From an uncultured Opitutia bacterium (lineage in GTDB: Bacteria > Verrucomicrobiota > Verrucomicrobiia > Opitutales > Opitutaceae): a stretch of 64,000 bases of DNA. A model generated the notes under the pieces. The model did no database searches. It was not told the origin of the DNA and was given only the letters and a program-made list of their open reading frames with translations. The position numbers and the translations under genes were made by a program. The stretch lies in the NCBI GenBank assembly GCA_903900845.1, contig CAIUOU010000017.1, forward strand, positions 1 to 64,000. The letters are read 5' to 3'. Positions 50,530-59,986 of the stretch are shown piece by piece (positions within the stretch are counted from its first letter, which is position 1; every line of letters starts with the position of its first letter).

Positions 50530-51974
50530 CCGCTTGGCGGTTTCTCACCGCCGCCCTGCTGCTGGCGGCGTCCGCTGTCGCCGCCGCACCGGGGCGACCC
50601 AACATCGTGCTGATCGTCGCCGACGACCACGGCACCGACGCCCTAGGCTGCTACGGGAACCCCGCGATCCGCACGCCGCACCTCGATGCGCTCGCGGCGG
50701 AGGGCACGCGCTTCACCCACGCCTTCTGCACAACCGCGAGCTGCAGCCCCTCCCGCTCGGTGCTGCTCACCGGCCAGCACGGCCATCGCAACGGCATGTA
50801 CGGGCTGCAGCACGACATGCACCACTTCCAGTCGTTCGCCGGGGTGCGCAGCCTTCCCGCGCGGCTCGCCGCGGCGGGCTACCGCACCGCGCGCGTCGGG
50901 AAATTCCACGTGGCGCCGGAATCCGTGTATGCGTTCCAGACCGTACTCTCGGGCGGAGCCGCCAACGACCCCGCGAGCCTCGGTCGCAGCCCCGTGGAGA
51001 TGGCCGAGCACACGCGCGCCTTCATCGCCGACCCTGATCCGCGCCCGTTCTTCCTCTATTTCGCCAGCGACGATCCACACCGCGGCAACATCGTGCTGCC
51101 CGACGGCCGCCCGTCGTTCGACACCCATCCCGCGCCTAACCCCTTCGGCAACCGGCCCGGCGGTTACGCCGGGGTGGAGACCGTGCGCTACGATCCCGCC
51201 GACGTCCGCGTGCCTTCGTTTCTGCCCGACGCACCGGAAACCCGCGCGGAGCTCGCCCAGTACTACGAGGCCGTCTCGCGCCTCGACCAGGGCGTCGGCC
51301 GGCTCCGGCGGATCCTGCACGAGGCGGGCCGTAGGGAGGACACGCTGGTCATCTACCTCAGCGACAACGGCGTGGCGTTCCCCGGCGCCAAAACGACGCT
51401 CTACGATCCGGGTATCCGGCTGCCCCTCATCGTCCGCGCGCCGGGGCACCGCCGCCCCGGATCCACGCAGAAGGCGATGGTAACGTGGGCCGACGTCACC
51501 CCCACGCTGCTCGACGTCGCCGGGGCGCCCGCGGGGCCCGGCGAGTGCGACGGCCGCTCCTTCCGCGCGGGTCTGGAGGGCTCGCCGCTCGAGGGTTGGG
51601 ACGAGATCCACGCCTCCCACACGCTCCACGAGGTCACGATGTACTACCCGATGCGGGCCATCCGCACGCGGCGCCACAAGCTTATCTGGAACGTGGCGCA
51701 CCCGCTGCCGTTCCCCTTCGCGCTGGACCTGGCGCAGTCCCCGACCTGGATCGGCGCCGAACGCCGCGGCGCGACGTACGGCCCGCGTGCCATCGCGGCC
51801 TTCCGCCAACGCCCGCGGCTCGAGCTTTACGACCTCGAACGGGACCCGGACGAGATCGCCAACCTCGCCGGCGATCCCGCCCACGCCGCGCTCCTGCGTG
51901 ACCTCACCGCGCGGCTGCGCGAATTCCAGCGGACCACCCGCGATCCCTGGCTGCACAAGTGGGACCGCGAGTGA
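50526..51974 (+). CDS. Secreted type I sulfatase, SGSH-like
   Basis: 482 aa from a GTG at 50526, overlapping the EEP stop by 4 bases. Signal peptide (FLTAALLLAASAVAAAP). Formylglycine site ASCSPSRSVLLTGQ with Cys73. Metal site IVADDHGTDALGCYG, HVAPESV, SDNG. ARVGKFHVAP and the overall sequence resemble heparan N-sulfatase-like enzymes. The C-terminal ELYDLERDPDEIANLAGDP is typical. Together with the first sulfatase this suggests consecutive desulfation steps on one glycan. Confidence 0.93.
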   Translation: MTAWRFLTAALLLAASAVAAAPGRPNIVLIVADDHGTDALGCYGNPAIRTPHLDALAAEGTRFTHAFCTTASCSPSRSVLLTGQHGHRNGMYGLQHDMHHFQSFAGVRSLPARLAAAGYRTARVGKFHVAPESVYAFQTVLSGGAANDPASLGRSPVEMAEHTRAFIADPDPRPFFLYFASDDPHRGNIVLPDGRPSFDTHPAPNPFGNRPGGYAGVETVRYDPADVRVPSFLPDAPETRAELAQYYEAVSRLDQGVGRLRRILHEAGRREDTLVIYLSDNGVAFPGAKTTLYDPGIRLPLIVRAPGHRRPGSTQKAMVTWADVTPTLLDVAGAPAGPGECDGRSFRAGLEGSPLEGWDEIHASHTLHEVTMYYPMRAIRTRRHKLIWNVAHPLPFPFALDLAQSPTWIGAERRGATYGPRAIAAFRQRPRLELYDLERDPDEIANLAGDPAHAALLRDLTARLREFQRTTRDPWLHKWDRE

Positions 51975-51985
51975 TGCCCGCGGGC

Positions 51986-52014
51986 TTGCGCCGCCGGCGC
52001 CCCGCGGGGTTACT
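51986..52014 (+). promoter_or_regulatory. Candidate leaderless promoter of the split arnA genes
   Basis: TTGCGC, 17 bases, GTTACT, 5 bases, ATG at 52020. Confidence 0.35.
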
Positions 52015-52019
52015 GCGGC

Positions 52020-52919
52020 ATGGGTCCGCGCATCCTCTTCTTCGGCTACAGCGAGGTTGGCCACGACTGTCTGGCGTTGCTGCTGGAACGCGGTGACAAC
52101 GTCGTCGCCCTCGTCACGCACGAGGACAACCCTCACGAGAAGATCTGGTTCAAGACCCCGGCCCTCGCGGCGCGCGAACGCGGGATCCCGGTCCTCACGC
52201 CGGAGAGCGTGAACACGCCCGAGTGGCGCGAACGGCTCGCGGCGCTGCGGCCCGATCTGATCCTCTCCGTCTACTACCGGCACATGATCGGGACGCGCAT
52301 CCTCGATCTTGCCCCGCTCGGCGCGTGGAACATGCACGGCTCGCTGCTGCCGAAGTATCGCGGCCGCGCGCCGATCAACTGGGCCGTGCTGCACGGCGAG
52401 CCGCGCATCGGCATGACGCTCCACCGCATGGTGCGCAGCGCCGACGCCGGCGCGATCGTCGACCAGGAGGGCGTCGACCTCGGCCCGCGCGACACCGCCG
52501 AGCAGGCCTTCCGCCAGGTGCTGCCCTGCGCGCGCCGTGTGCTCGCGCGCCAGATCGACGCGCTGCTCGCCGGCCGCGCGCCGGAGACTCCGCAGGACGA
52601 TGCGCAGGCGACCTACTTCACCGGCCGTAAACCCGAGGACGGACGCCTCGACTGGGGCCGCGGGTCGCGCGAGATCTTCAACCTGATCCGCGCCGTCACG
52701 GATCCGTACCCCGGAGCGTTCGCGGATGTCGGCGGCGCCCGCCTGATGGTCTGGTGGGCCGAACACGAAACCCCGGCCGCCCGGGCCCGGACCGGCCGGC
52801 CCGGTGAAGTGCTCTCGCTCTCGCCGCTGGTGGTCGCGACCGGGGACGGCGCCCTGGAGCTCACGCGCACCGAATGGCGCGGCGCCGCGCCGGAAATGCG
52901 CGCCGGGCAGATCCTCTAG
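52020..52919 (+). CDS. UDP-L-Ara4N formyltransferase (ArnA N-terminal half as a separate protein)
   Basis: 299 aa. The formyltransferase catalytic triad Asn104, His106 and Asp142 is seen in WNMHGSLLPKYRGRAP and VRSADAGAIVD, and the helix-rich OB-type C-terminal domain follows from about 205. Length fits the N-terminal half (about 300 residues) of bifunctional ArnA, which uses N10-formyltetrahydrofolate to formylate UDP-4-amino-4-deoxy-L-arabinose. Methionyl-tRNA formyltransferase is a relative, but the adjacent ArnA-type dehydrogenase and ArnD genes favour the Arn role. Both halves of ArnA are intact but unfused, 63 bases apart. Confidence 0.82.
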   Translation: MGPRILFFGYSEVGHDCLALLLERGDNVVALVTHEDNPHEKIWFKTPALAARERGIPVLTPESVNTPEWRERLAALRPDLILSVYYRHMIGTRILDLAPLGAWNMHGSLLPKYRGRAPINWAVLHGEPRIGMTLHRMVRSADAGAIVDQEGVDLGPRDTAEQAFRQVLPCARRVLARQIDALLAGRAPETPQDDAQATYFTGRKPEDGRLDWGRGSREIFNLIRAVTDPYPGAFADVGGARLMVWWAEHETPAARARTGRPGEVLSLSPLVVATGDGALELTRTEWRGAAPEMRAGQIL

Positions 52920-52982
52920 GACCAAACGACGGAGAGTTTTCGCGTTTCCAAAGCACCCCGACCCGCGTTGCCTCGTCCCAAC

Positions 52983-54020
52983 ATGCCCCTCCGCGTTCTC
53001 ATCCTCGGCGCCAACGGCTTCATCGGCAGCTCGCTCACGCGCGCGATCCTCGACCGCAAGGACTGGGAGGTGTACGGCATGGACGTCGGCAGCCACAAGC
53101 TGGAGGACTCGCTGGGCGACCCGCGCTTCCGGTTCGTCGAGGGCGACATCACGATCAACCGCGAGTGGATCGAGTACCACGTCAAGAAGTGCGACGTCGT
53201 CATCCCGCTGGTCGCGATCGCGAACCCGATCCAGTACGTGAAGGATCCTCTGCGGGTGTTCGAACTCGATTTCGAAGCCAACCTCGACGTCGTGCGGAAG
53301 TGCGCGAAGTACAAGAAACGCATCATCTTCCCCTCGACCTCCGAGGTGTACGGCATGTCGCCCGACGGGAAGCTCGACGAGTCGACCAGCCCGCTGGTGT
53401 ACGGACCGATCGAGCGCCAGCGCTGGATCTACGCCTGTTCGAAGCAACTGCTCGACCGCGTGATCTACGCGTACGGCGTGCGCGACGGCGTCGACTACAC
53501 GCTCTTCCGCCCGTTCAACTGGATCGGGCCCAAGCTCGACGACGTGATGGAGCCCAAGGAGGGCAGCTCGCGGCTCTTCACGCAGTTCATCTCCAACGTC
53601 ATCTTCGGTAAGCCGCTGCAACTGGTCGACGGCGGCCGGCAGACGCGGTCGTTCACGTTCATCGACGACGGCGTGGACGCGCTCCTGCGCATCATCGAGA
53701 ACCGCGACGGCGCCGCCTCGCGCCGCATCTTCAACCTCGGCAATCCCCGCAACGAGGTGAGCGTGCGCGAGCTCGCGAAGCTCATCATCGCGGCGTTCCG
53801 CGATTTCCCCGAGTACGCGGACCGCGCGGCGAAGGCACGGATCGTCGAGGTGCCGTCGGCGAAGTATTTCGGCAAATACTACCAGGACATCCAGAAGCGC
53901 GTGCCCTCGATCGCCGCCGCGCGGAAGCAGCTGGGCTGGACGCCGAAGGTCGACCTGCAGCGCGCCATCCGCCTCACCCTCGACTATCACCTCGCGCACA
54001 AGCACTACCGGCTCGAGTGA
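52983..54020 (+). CDS. UDP-glucuronate decarboxylase/dehydrogenase (ArnA C-terminal half as a separate protein)
   Basis: 345 aa from the ATG at 52983 (track start is a TTG 5 codons earlier). Extended SDR fold with GANGFIG at 9-15, catalytic STSE at 118-121, and Tyr150-x-x-x-Lys154. The segments AIANPIQYVKDPLRVFELDFEANL and FPSTSEVYGM match the dehydrogenase half of ArnA, which oxidises and decarboxylates UDP-glucuronate to UDP-4-keto-pentose. Followed by arnD after 34 bases. ArnB (aminotransferase), ArnC and ArnT are not present in the window. Confidence 0.88.
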   Translation: MPLRVLILGANGFIGSSLTRAILDRKDWEVYGMDVGSHKLEDSLGDPRFRFVEGDITINREWIEYHVKKCDVVIPLVAIANPIQYVKDPLRVFELDFEANLDVVRKCAKYKKRIIFPSTSEVYGMSPDGKLDESTSPLVYGPIERQRWIYACSKQLLDRVIYAYGVRDGVDYTLFRPFNWIGPKLDDVMEPKEGSSRLFTQFISNVIFGKPLQLVDGGRQTRSFTFIDDGVDALLRIIENRDGAASRRIFNLGNPRNEVSVRELAKLIIAAFRDFPEYADRAAKARIVEVPSAKYFGKYYQDIQKRVPSIAAARKQLGWTPKVDLQRAIRLTLDYHLAHKHYRLE

Positions 54021-54054
54021 GCGAGGCGGCGCGACGAAGGAGCTCTTTCCGGCT

Positions 54055-54957
54055 ATGCCGTTGCGACTCGCGCTGAAGGTCGACGTCGACACCGACCGCG
54101 GCACGCGGGAGGGCGTGCCCAACCTCCTCGCGGACCTGCGGGAGCACGGCGCCACGGCGTGTTTCCTGTTCTCGCTCGGACCCGACCAAACCGGGCGGGC
54201 GGTCACGCGCGTCCTCCGGCCCGGGTTTTTCCAGAAAGTGAGCCGCACCAGCGTCGTGAGCATCTACGGCGTGCGCACGCTGCTGAACGGCACGCTGCTG
54301 CCCGCGCCGCACATCGGCCGCCGCAACACCGCGGTGATGCGCGCCGCGCGCGAGGCCGGCCACGAGACCGGCATCCACTGCCACAACCACTACCGCTGGC
54401 AGGACCACCTGCACCGCATGACCGCCGCGGAAGTCGCGGCCGAGTTCGACGCCGCCCGCGCGGAGTACCGCCGGATCTTCGGCGAGGAGGCGCGCACCGC
54501 GGGAGCCGCCGGGTGGCAGAGCAACGCACTGAGCCGCACCGTGTATGACGACGCCGGACTGCTCTATTCCAGCGACACCCGCGGCAACGCGCCATTCTTC
54601 CCGCGGATCGGCGCGACCCTCCACCGCACGCTCGAGATCCCCAGCACCCTGCCGACCCTCGACGAGCTCATGGGCCGCCCGGAGTTCCCCGACCACACCC
54701 TTGCCGCGCACCTCCTCTCTCTGCTGCGCCCGGACCGGCTGAACGTGTTCACGCTGCACGCCGAGATCGAGGGCATGGGACGGCGGCGCATTTTCCGCGA
54801 CTTCCTCGCCCGCTGCCGCGGCCAGGGCGTGGAGTTCATACGGCTCGACGAGGAGGCGAAGCGCCTGCTGGCGCACCGCGAAACCATCCCGGTTTGCGAA
54901 CAGATCCTCGCGCCGATCGACGGCCGCAGCGGGCTGGTCGCGACCCAGGCCGCCTGA
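54055..54957 (+). CDS. arnD: ArnD-like 4-deoxy-4-formamido-L-arabinose-phosphoundecaprenol deformylase
   Basis: 300 aa with an NodB/polysaccharide-deacetylase-like fold. Opening LKVDVDTDRGTREGVPNLLADL and the metal-binding EAGHETGIHCHNHYRWQDH are characteristic of ArnD. ArnD removes the formyl group from undecaprenyl-phosphate-linked Ara4FN so that the sugar can be flipped and added to lipid A. A good ribosome binding site (AAGGAG, 54037-54042, 12 bases before the ATG) precedes it. Last gene of the three-gene arn set. Confidence 0.88.
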   Translation: MPLRLALKVDVDTDRGTREGVPNLLADLREHGATACFLFSLGPDQTGRAVTRVLRPGFFQKVSRTSVVSIYGVRTLLNGTLLPAPHIGRRNTAVMRAAREAGHETGIHCHNHYRWQDHLHRMTAAEVAAEFDAARAEYRRIFGEEARTAGAAGWQSNALSRTVYDDAGLLYSSDTRGNAPFFPRIGATLHRTLEIPSTLPTLDELMGRPEFPDHTLAAHLLSLLRPDRLNVFTLHAEIEGMGRRRIFRDFLARCRGQGVEFIRLDEEAKRLLAHRETIPVCEQILAPIDGRSGLVATQAA

Positions 54958-54976
54958 GCCGCGGCGGCCGGCCGGT

Positions 54977-55005
54977 TTGACCGCGGCAGCCGGCGCGCCC
55001 ACCGT
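54977..55005 (+). promoter_or_regulatory. Candidate leaderless promoter of the gamma-glutamyltransferase
   Basis: TTGACC, 17 bases, CACCGT, 6 bases, ATG at 55012; first T exactly 35 bases before the start codon. Confidence 0.5.
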
Positions 55006-55011
55006 GGCGGC

Positions 55012-56733
55012 ATGAGAACGCCCCGGGGCACCGCCCAGCTCCTCGCCGCGCTGCTGCTGGCCGCGCCGCTCGCCGCCCAGATCGACCGCGTCACCGGCCG
55101 CGCCTTCGCCACCCGCTCGGAAGTCATCGCACGCCAGGGCATGGTGTGCACCAGCCAGCCGCTCGCGACCCAGGTCGGGCTCGACGTACTCAAACAAGGC
55201 GGATCGGCGGTCGACGCCGCGATCGCGGCCAACGCCGCGCTGGCCCTGATGGAGCCCACGGGATGCGGCCTCGGCGGCGATCTCTTCGCGATCGTGTGGG
55301 ACGCCAAGGCGAAGCGCCTGCACGGCCTCAACGCCTCCGGCCGTTCGCCGCTCGGGCTCTCGCGCGAGGCGCTCCTCGCGGAACTGGCGAAACTGGGGGT
55401 GAAGACCATCCCGCCGCGGGGCCTGCTGCCGGTCTCGGTGCCCGGCGCAGTCGACGGCTGGTTCGAGCTGCACCGGAAGTTCGGGCGCCTGCCCATGCCG
55501 CGGTTGCTCGCCCCCACGATCCTTTACGCCAACGAGGGATTTCCGGTCTCTGAATTGATCGCGTACTACTGGGACCGCAGCGTGCCCGTGCTCGGCCAGG
55601 AGCCGGGCGCGTTCCTGGCGACCTTCGCCCCCGGCGGGCGAGCTCCCGGCAAGGGCGAGATCTTCCGCAATCCGGACCTCGCGCGCACGCTCGCCGCCAT
55701 CGCCGACGGCGGGCGCGACGCGTTCTACCGCGGGGAGATCGCGACGCGCATCGACGCATTCTTCGCGGCCCACGGCGGCTGGCTGCGGAAGGCCGACCTT
55801 GAGCGCCACACCTCGACCTGGGTCGATCCCGTCTCGGTGAACTACCGTGGCTACGACGTGCACGAACTGCCGCCCAACGGTCAGGGCATCGCCGCGCTGC
55901 AGATGCTGAACATCCTCGAGGGCTTCGACCTCAAGGCCATGGGCTTCAACTCACCCGACGCGCTCCACGTGATGATCGAGGCCAAGAAGCTCGCCTTCGA
56001 GGACCGCGCGAAGTTCTACGCCGATCCGGAGTTCTCGAAAATCCCGCTGCGCGGCCTGCTCTCGAAGGAATACGCCGCCCAGCGCCGCGCGCTCATCCGC
56101 ATGGACCGCGCGGCGCGCACCTACGACGCCGGCAACCCGGCGCTGCAGGATGGCGACACCATCTACCTCACGACGGCGGATTCCGACGGCAACATGGTCT
56201 CGCTGATCCAGAGCAATTACCGCGGCATGGGCAGCGGTGTGGTGGTGCCGGGGACCGGCTTCGGTTTCCAGAACCGCGGGGAAATGTTCACCCTCGAGGC
56301 CGGACACGCCAACGACTACGCGCCGGGCAAGCGCCCGTTCCACACCATCATCCCCGCGTTCGTCACCAAGGACGGGGAGCCATGGCTCAGCTTCGGCGTG
56401 ATGGGCGGCGCGATGCAGCCGCAGGGGCATGTGCAGATCATCGTGAACCTGGTCGACTTCGGCATGAACGTGCAGGAAGCGGGCGACGCCGCGCGCTGGC
56501 AGCACGAGGGCTCGACCGACTACGACGCGCCGCGGATGACCAGCGGCGGTTTCGTGAACCTCGAACAGCGCGTGCCGTGGGAGACAAAAGCGGAACTGCG
56601 CCGCCGCGGCCACGACCTGCGCACCGATCTCGGCGGTTACGGCGGGTACCAGGCGATCCGCCGGGACTCCCGGAACCGGGTGTATTTCGGCGCGAGCGAA
56701 AGCCGGAAGGACGGCCAGGCGTCCGGCTGGTGA
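55012..56733 (+). CDS. Gamma-glutamyltransferase family protein
   Basis: 573 aa with signal peptide (TAQLLAALLLAAPLAAQ). Family motifs: KQGGSAVDAAIAANAALALMEPTGCGLGGD, the autocleavage and nucleophile Thr383 in QDGDTIYLTTADSDGN, and SNYRGMGSGVVVPGTGFGFQNRG, LSFGVMGGAMQPQGHVQ. The GDT(I/V)YL form marks the large gamma-glutamyltranspeptidase-like clade rather than the E. coli TTH form. Periplasmic; would cleave gamma-glutamyl bonds such as in glutathione, or act on another substrate. Single gene, with a leaderless-type promoter. Confidence 0.92.
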   Translation: MRTPRGTAQLLAALLLAAPLAAQIDRVTGRAFATRSEVIARQGMVCTSQPLATQVGLDVLKQGGSAVDAAIAANAALALMEPTGCGLGGDLFAIVWDAKAKRLHGLNASGRSPLGLSREALLAELAKLGVKTIPPRGLLPVSVPGAVDGWFELHRKFGRLPMPRLLAPTILYANEGFPVSELIAYYWDRSVPVLGQEPGAFLATFAPGGRAPGKGEIFRNPDLARTLAAIADGGRDAFYRGEIATRIDAFFAAHGGWLRKADLERHTSTWVDPVSVNYRGYDVHELPPNGQGIAALQMLNILEGFDLKAMGFNSPDALHVMIEAKKLAFEDRAKFYADPEFSKIPLRGLLSKEYAAQRRALIRMDRAARTYDAGNPALQDGDTIYLTTADSDGNMVSLIQSNYRGMGSGVVVPGTGFGFQNRGEMFTLEAGHANDYAPGKRPFHTIIPAFVTKDGEPWLSFGVMGGAMQPQGHVQIIVNLVDFGMNVQEAGDAARWQHEGSTDYDAPRMTSGGFVNLEQRVPWETKAELRRRGHDLRTDLGGYGGYQAIRRDSRNRVYFGASESRKDGQASGW

Positions 56734-56978
56734 ATCGCCCGCCGCCGGGCGCGATTACAGCCTCCCTCGGCCGTGATCGCGGCGGTAATGTCCGCGGCTG
56801 CAGCCGGCGGCTGCCTCACCAGCGGCTAAATCCGAAGACTCGAACGCGCGCGGATCACGAGCGCGGTCCGTGTGGCCGCAGGCGACCCCGCAGACCACAC
56901 CGACCCGACGACCACAGGGCCGTTCATCCTGCTCCGTGGCTCCGTGGCGAAACCTTCCGACCGCGCCGCCGCGGCGGA

Positions 56979-58205
56979 TCAAACCCGCGGACCGCCCTGC
57001 GCGAGATGACGCGCGCGGAGACGGAGGCCGTTGAGGCGGATGAAGCCGCCGGCGTCGCTCTGGTTGTACCAGCTCTTCACGCCCTCCATCGAGGCCACGT
57101 TCATGTCGTAGAGCGAGTACTTCGACTTCCGGCCGCAGGTGATGATGTTCCCCTTGTAGAGCTTCAGCCGCACCGTGCCCGTGACGTGGCGCTGGCTCTC
57201 GTCGATGAGGGCCTGCAGGGCCTCGCGCTCAGGGGCGAACCAGAACCCATAGTAAACCAGTTCGGCGTACTTCGGGATCAACGAGTCACGCAGGTGCATG
57301 ACCTCGCGGTCCATGGTGAGCGACTCCACCTGCCGGTGGCCCTGCATGAGGATGGTGCCGCCCGGCGTCTCATACACCCCGCGCGACTTCATGCCGACGA
57401 AACGATTCTCGACGAGGTCGACGCGGCCGATGCCATGCTTGCCACCCAGCTTGTTCAGGGTCTTGAGCACGCGCGCGGGGGACATGCGCTTGCCGTTGAC
57501 CGCGACGCAGTCGCCGCGCTCGAAATCGAGTTCCACGTACTCGGCCTTGTCGGGCGCGTCTTCCGGCGAGACCGACAGCTTGAACATCCCCTTGTTCGCC
57601 TTGGTCGTCGGGTCGAACCACGGGTCCTCGAGAATGCCGGCCTCGTACGAGATATGAAGGAGGTTGCGGTCCATCGAGTACGGCTTCTTCAGCGACGCCT
57701 CGACCGGGATCTTGTGCTCCAGGCAGTACGCGATCATCTCGGCGCGGCCCGGGAACAGGTTGCGGAACTCCTCGATCTTCCACGGCGCGAGGATCTGCAG
57801 GCGCGGATTCAGCGCCATGTAGGTGAGCTCGAAACGGCACTGGTCGTTACCCTTGCCGGTCGCCCCGTGCGCCACGGTGTCGGCCTTCTCCTTGCGCGCG
57901 ATGTCGACCTGCGCCTTCGCGATGAGCGGACGCGCGATCGACGTACCGAGGTAGTACTGACCCTCGTACACCGCGTTGGCGCGGATCATCGGGTAGATGA
58001 AGTCGCGCGCGAACTCCTCCGTGAGATCGAGGGTGTAGTGCTTGGACGCGCCGGTCATCCGCGCCTTGCGGGGCAAGCCGTTCAGCTCCTCCTCTTGGCC
58101 GATGTCGGCCGCGAACGTGACGATCTCCGCGTCGTAGGTCTCGCGGAGCCACTTGACGATGACGGACGTGTCGAGTCCGCCCGAGTAAGCGAGGACGATT
58201 TTCAT
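56979..58205 (-). CDS. argG: Argininosuccinate synthase
   Basis: 408 aa. [19 protein letters not shown] is the ATP pyrophosphatase P-loop, followed by [29 protein letters not shown] and [11 protein letters not shown]. Full length for the family. Condenses citrulline and aspartate with ATP in arginine synthesis. Follows argF after 28 bases in the same direction, so both make one operon. Confidence 0.98.
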   Translation of the reverse strand: MKIVLAYSGGLDTSVIVKWLRETYDAEIVTFAADIGQEEELNGLPRKARMTGASKHYTLDLTEEFARDFIYPMIRANAVYEGQYYLGTSIARPLIAKAQVDIARKEKADTVAHGATGKGNDQCRFELTYMALNPRLQILAPWKIEEFRNLFPGRAEMIAYCLEHKIPVEASLKKPYSMDRNLLHISYEAGILEDPWFDPTTKANKGMFKLSVSPEDAPDKAEYVELDFERGDCVAVNGKRMSPARVLKTLNKLGGKHGIGRVDLVENRFVGMKSRGVYETPGGTILMQGHRQVESLTMDREVMHLRDSLIPKYAELVYYGFWFAPEREALQALIDESQRHVTGTVRLKLYKGNIITCGRKSKYSLYDMNVASMEGVKSWYNQSDAGGFIRLNGLRLRARHLAQGGPRV

Positions 58206-58233
58206 GGGTAAACGATGAGGGCAGGCGGCCGCC

Positions 58234-59178
58234 TCAGCGGCGCGCCGACGCGGCCAGCGCGGCGAGGATGGCCTTCTGCATGTGCAGGCGGTTCTCGGCC
58301 TGGTCGAAGATGATCGAACGCGGCCCCTCGAGCACCTGCTCGGTGACCTCCTGGCCGGCGTGCGCCGGCAGGCAGTGCATGAACAGGGCGCCGGGCTTGG
58401 CGGCGGCGCAGAGCTCCTCGGTGACGCGGAAGGGCGTCATCACACGGATACGCTCCTCGGTCTCCTCCTCCTTGCCCATGCTCACCCAAACGTCGGTGTA
58501 GATCACGTCGGCGTCCTTCACCGCCGCCCAAGGGTCGGTGGTGAACTCGTAGCCGTTGGGGAAACCCTCTTGCTTGAGCAACTGGTTGAACTCCGGCGCG
58601 GCGTCGAAGCCCGGCGGGCCCGCCAGCGAGATCTTCATGCCAAATAGATTGGCGCCCATGATCCAGGAGTTGGCGACGTTGCAGCCGCGGTCGCCCACGA
58701 ACGCGATCTTGCGGCCCCGCAGGGAGCCGGTGAGGTCGGCCCCGCCGTTGCTCCAGCGCTCGGCCAGGGTGAAGGCGTCGGCGAAGATCTGGCAGGGGTG
58801 CAGCAGGTCCGTCAGGGCGTTGACGACCGGGATGCTGCCGCGGGCGGCCAGTTCCTGCACCTCTCGGTGGTCATGGGTGCGGATCACCAGCCCGTGGATG
58901 AAGCGGGAAAGGACGCGCGCGGTGTCGGCCACCGACTCCCCGCGACCGAGCTGGATGTCGTTGCGGTTGAGGAAGAGCGGGTTGCCGCCGAGCTCGTGGA
59001 TGCCAACCTCGAAGGAGACGCGGGTGCGGGTGGAGGACTTGGAGAACAGGAGCGCCCAAGTCTGGCCTTCCAACGGACGCGCGTGACGACCCCGGGTGGC
59101 CTTCAGCTCGCGCGCCTGCTGAAACAGGGCCTCGAGCTCGGACCGACCGAAATCGGTTTCCTTGAGGAAGTGCTTCAT
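58234..59178 (-). CDS. argF: Ornithine carbamoyltransferase
   Basis: 314 aa from the ATG complement at 59176-59178; the track's 84-codon extension reads upstream DNA. Carbamoyl-phosphate site [32 protein letters not shown], and the catalytic [13 protein letters not shown] are present. Makes citrulline from ornithine and carbamoyl phosphate; product passes to ArgG encoded just downstream. The 307-base region upstream is shared with the divergent cupin gene and is the likely site of arginine control, but I see no clear operator. Confidence 0.97.
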   Translation of the reverse strand: MKHFLKETDFGRSELEALFQQARELKATRGRHARPLEGQTWALLFSKSSTRTRVSFEVGIHELGGNPLFLNRNDIQLGRGESVADTARVLSRFIHGLVIRTHDHREVQELAARGSIPVVNALTDLLHPCQIFADAFTLAERWSNGGADLTGSLRGRKIAFVGDRGCNVANSWIMGANLFGMKISLAGPPGFDAAPEFNQLLKQEGFPNGYEFTTDPWAAVKDADVIYTDVWVSMGKEEETEERIRVMTPFRVTEELCAAAKPGALFMHCLPAHAGQEVTEQVLEGPRSIIFDQAENRLHMQKAILAALAASARR

Positions 59179-59485
59179 GGAAACGGCGGAAAGAAGACCA
59201 AGAGCCGCCTCGGAACGAGTGAAAAATCGCCTTACCGCACCGCGGCCGGAAGTCAGGAGCCGGTTGCCGAGGGTTGGGGCGGTCCGGCATTTGGTCCGGC
59301 TTCCGAACGGCGGCTCGCCGTCCCCGCGGGTCTCGCACCTGAAGCCCAGGCCTTGGCGGGAAACGAGGATGTGCACCATGATCCGAGCCCGCGCAGAACG
59401 GTTGACCTGGGAGCCAAGGTACCCGGCCAACGGAACGGGAGGAACCGCTTGCCGCCAACCGGGACCTGCGCCTACGGCTCAAAGC
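59179..59485. other. Divergent promoter region of argF and the cupin gene
   Basis: No gene and no clear repeat. No ArgR-like palindrome or promoter was recognised with confidence. Confidence 0.5.
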
Positions 59486-59947
59486 GTGCACGCCACCGCC
59501 CGCGAGCTGATCGACACCCTCGGCCTCGCTCCGCTGCCGGAGGAGGGAGGATTTTTCCGGGTGACGTGGCGGGGCGCGCACGGATCGGCGATCCTGTTCC
59601 TCATCACCTCCGAGGATTTCTCCGCCCTGCACCGTATCGCCGAGGACGAGCTCTGGCATTTCCACGCCGGGGATCCGGTGGAGCACGCGCGGATCGATCC
59701 GTCGACCGGCGCACTCTCCTTGGTCCGCCTAGGCACCGAGGTGGCGCGCGGGGAAACGCCGCAGCTCGCCGTCCCCGCGGGCCACTGGCAGGGGGCTCGG
59801 CTCGCGGCATCAGCGCACGGCTACGCCCTCCTGGGCTGCACGGTCACCCCGCCCTGGACGCCCGCCGGCTTCTCACTCGGGTCGCGCGACGCGTTGCTCG
59901 CCGCGTTTCCCCGGCACGCCGCGGTGATCACGCGCTTCACGCGCTGA
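59486..59947 (+). CDS. Cupin DUF985 protein
   Basis: 153 aa from the GTG at 59486; the track start 108 codons earlier crosses the promoter region. The DUF985/Cupin_5 pattern is clear: ELIDTLGLAPLPEEGGFFRVTWRG, HRIAEDELWHFHAGDP (His pair of the cupin metal/ligand site), and HWQGARLAASAHGYALLGCTVTPPW. Function of this family is unknown. Small single-domain cytoplasmic protein. Confidence 0.88.
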   Translation: MHATARELIDTLGLAPLPEEGGFFRVTWRGAHGSAILFLITSEDFSALHRIAEDELWHFHAGDPVEHARIDPSTGALSLVRLGTEVARGETPQLAVPAGHWQGARLAASAHGYALLGCTVTPPWTPAGFSLGSRDALLAAFPRHAAVITRFTR

Positions 59948-59951
59948 GCTT

Positions 59952-59980
59952 TTGACACTCCCGCGCGCCGCGCCAACGGT
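59952..59980 (+). promoter_or_regulatory. Candidate leaderless promoter of pdxH
   Basis: TTGACA (perfect -35), 17 bases, AACGGT, 6 bases, GTG at 59987; first T exactly 35 bases before the start codon. Confidence 0.5.
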
Positions 59981-59986
59981 GCGCGC

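Noticed and set aside
50643-54263. 1206-codon ORF on the minus strand, the longest in the track
   Set aside because: It is antisense to the second sulfatase and the arn genes, which have full family motifs. Its translation is Arg/Val/Asp/Gly-rich without domains, a normal by-product of GC-rich codon usage.
59179-59485. ArgR operator in the argF upstream region
   Set aside because: No AT-rich 18-bp ARG-box palindrome was found by eye.
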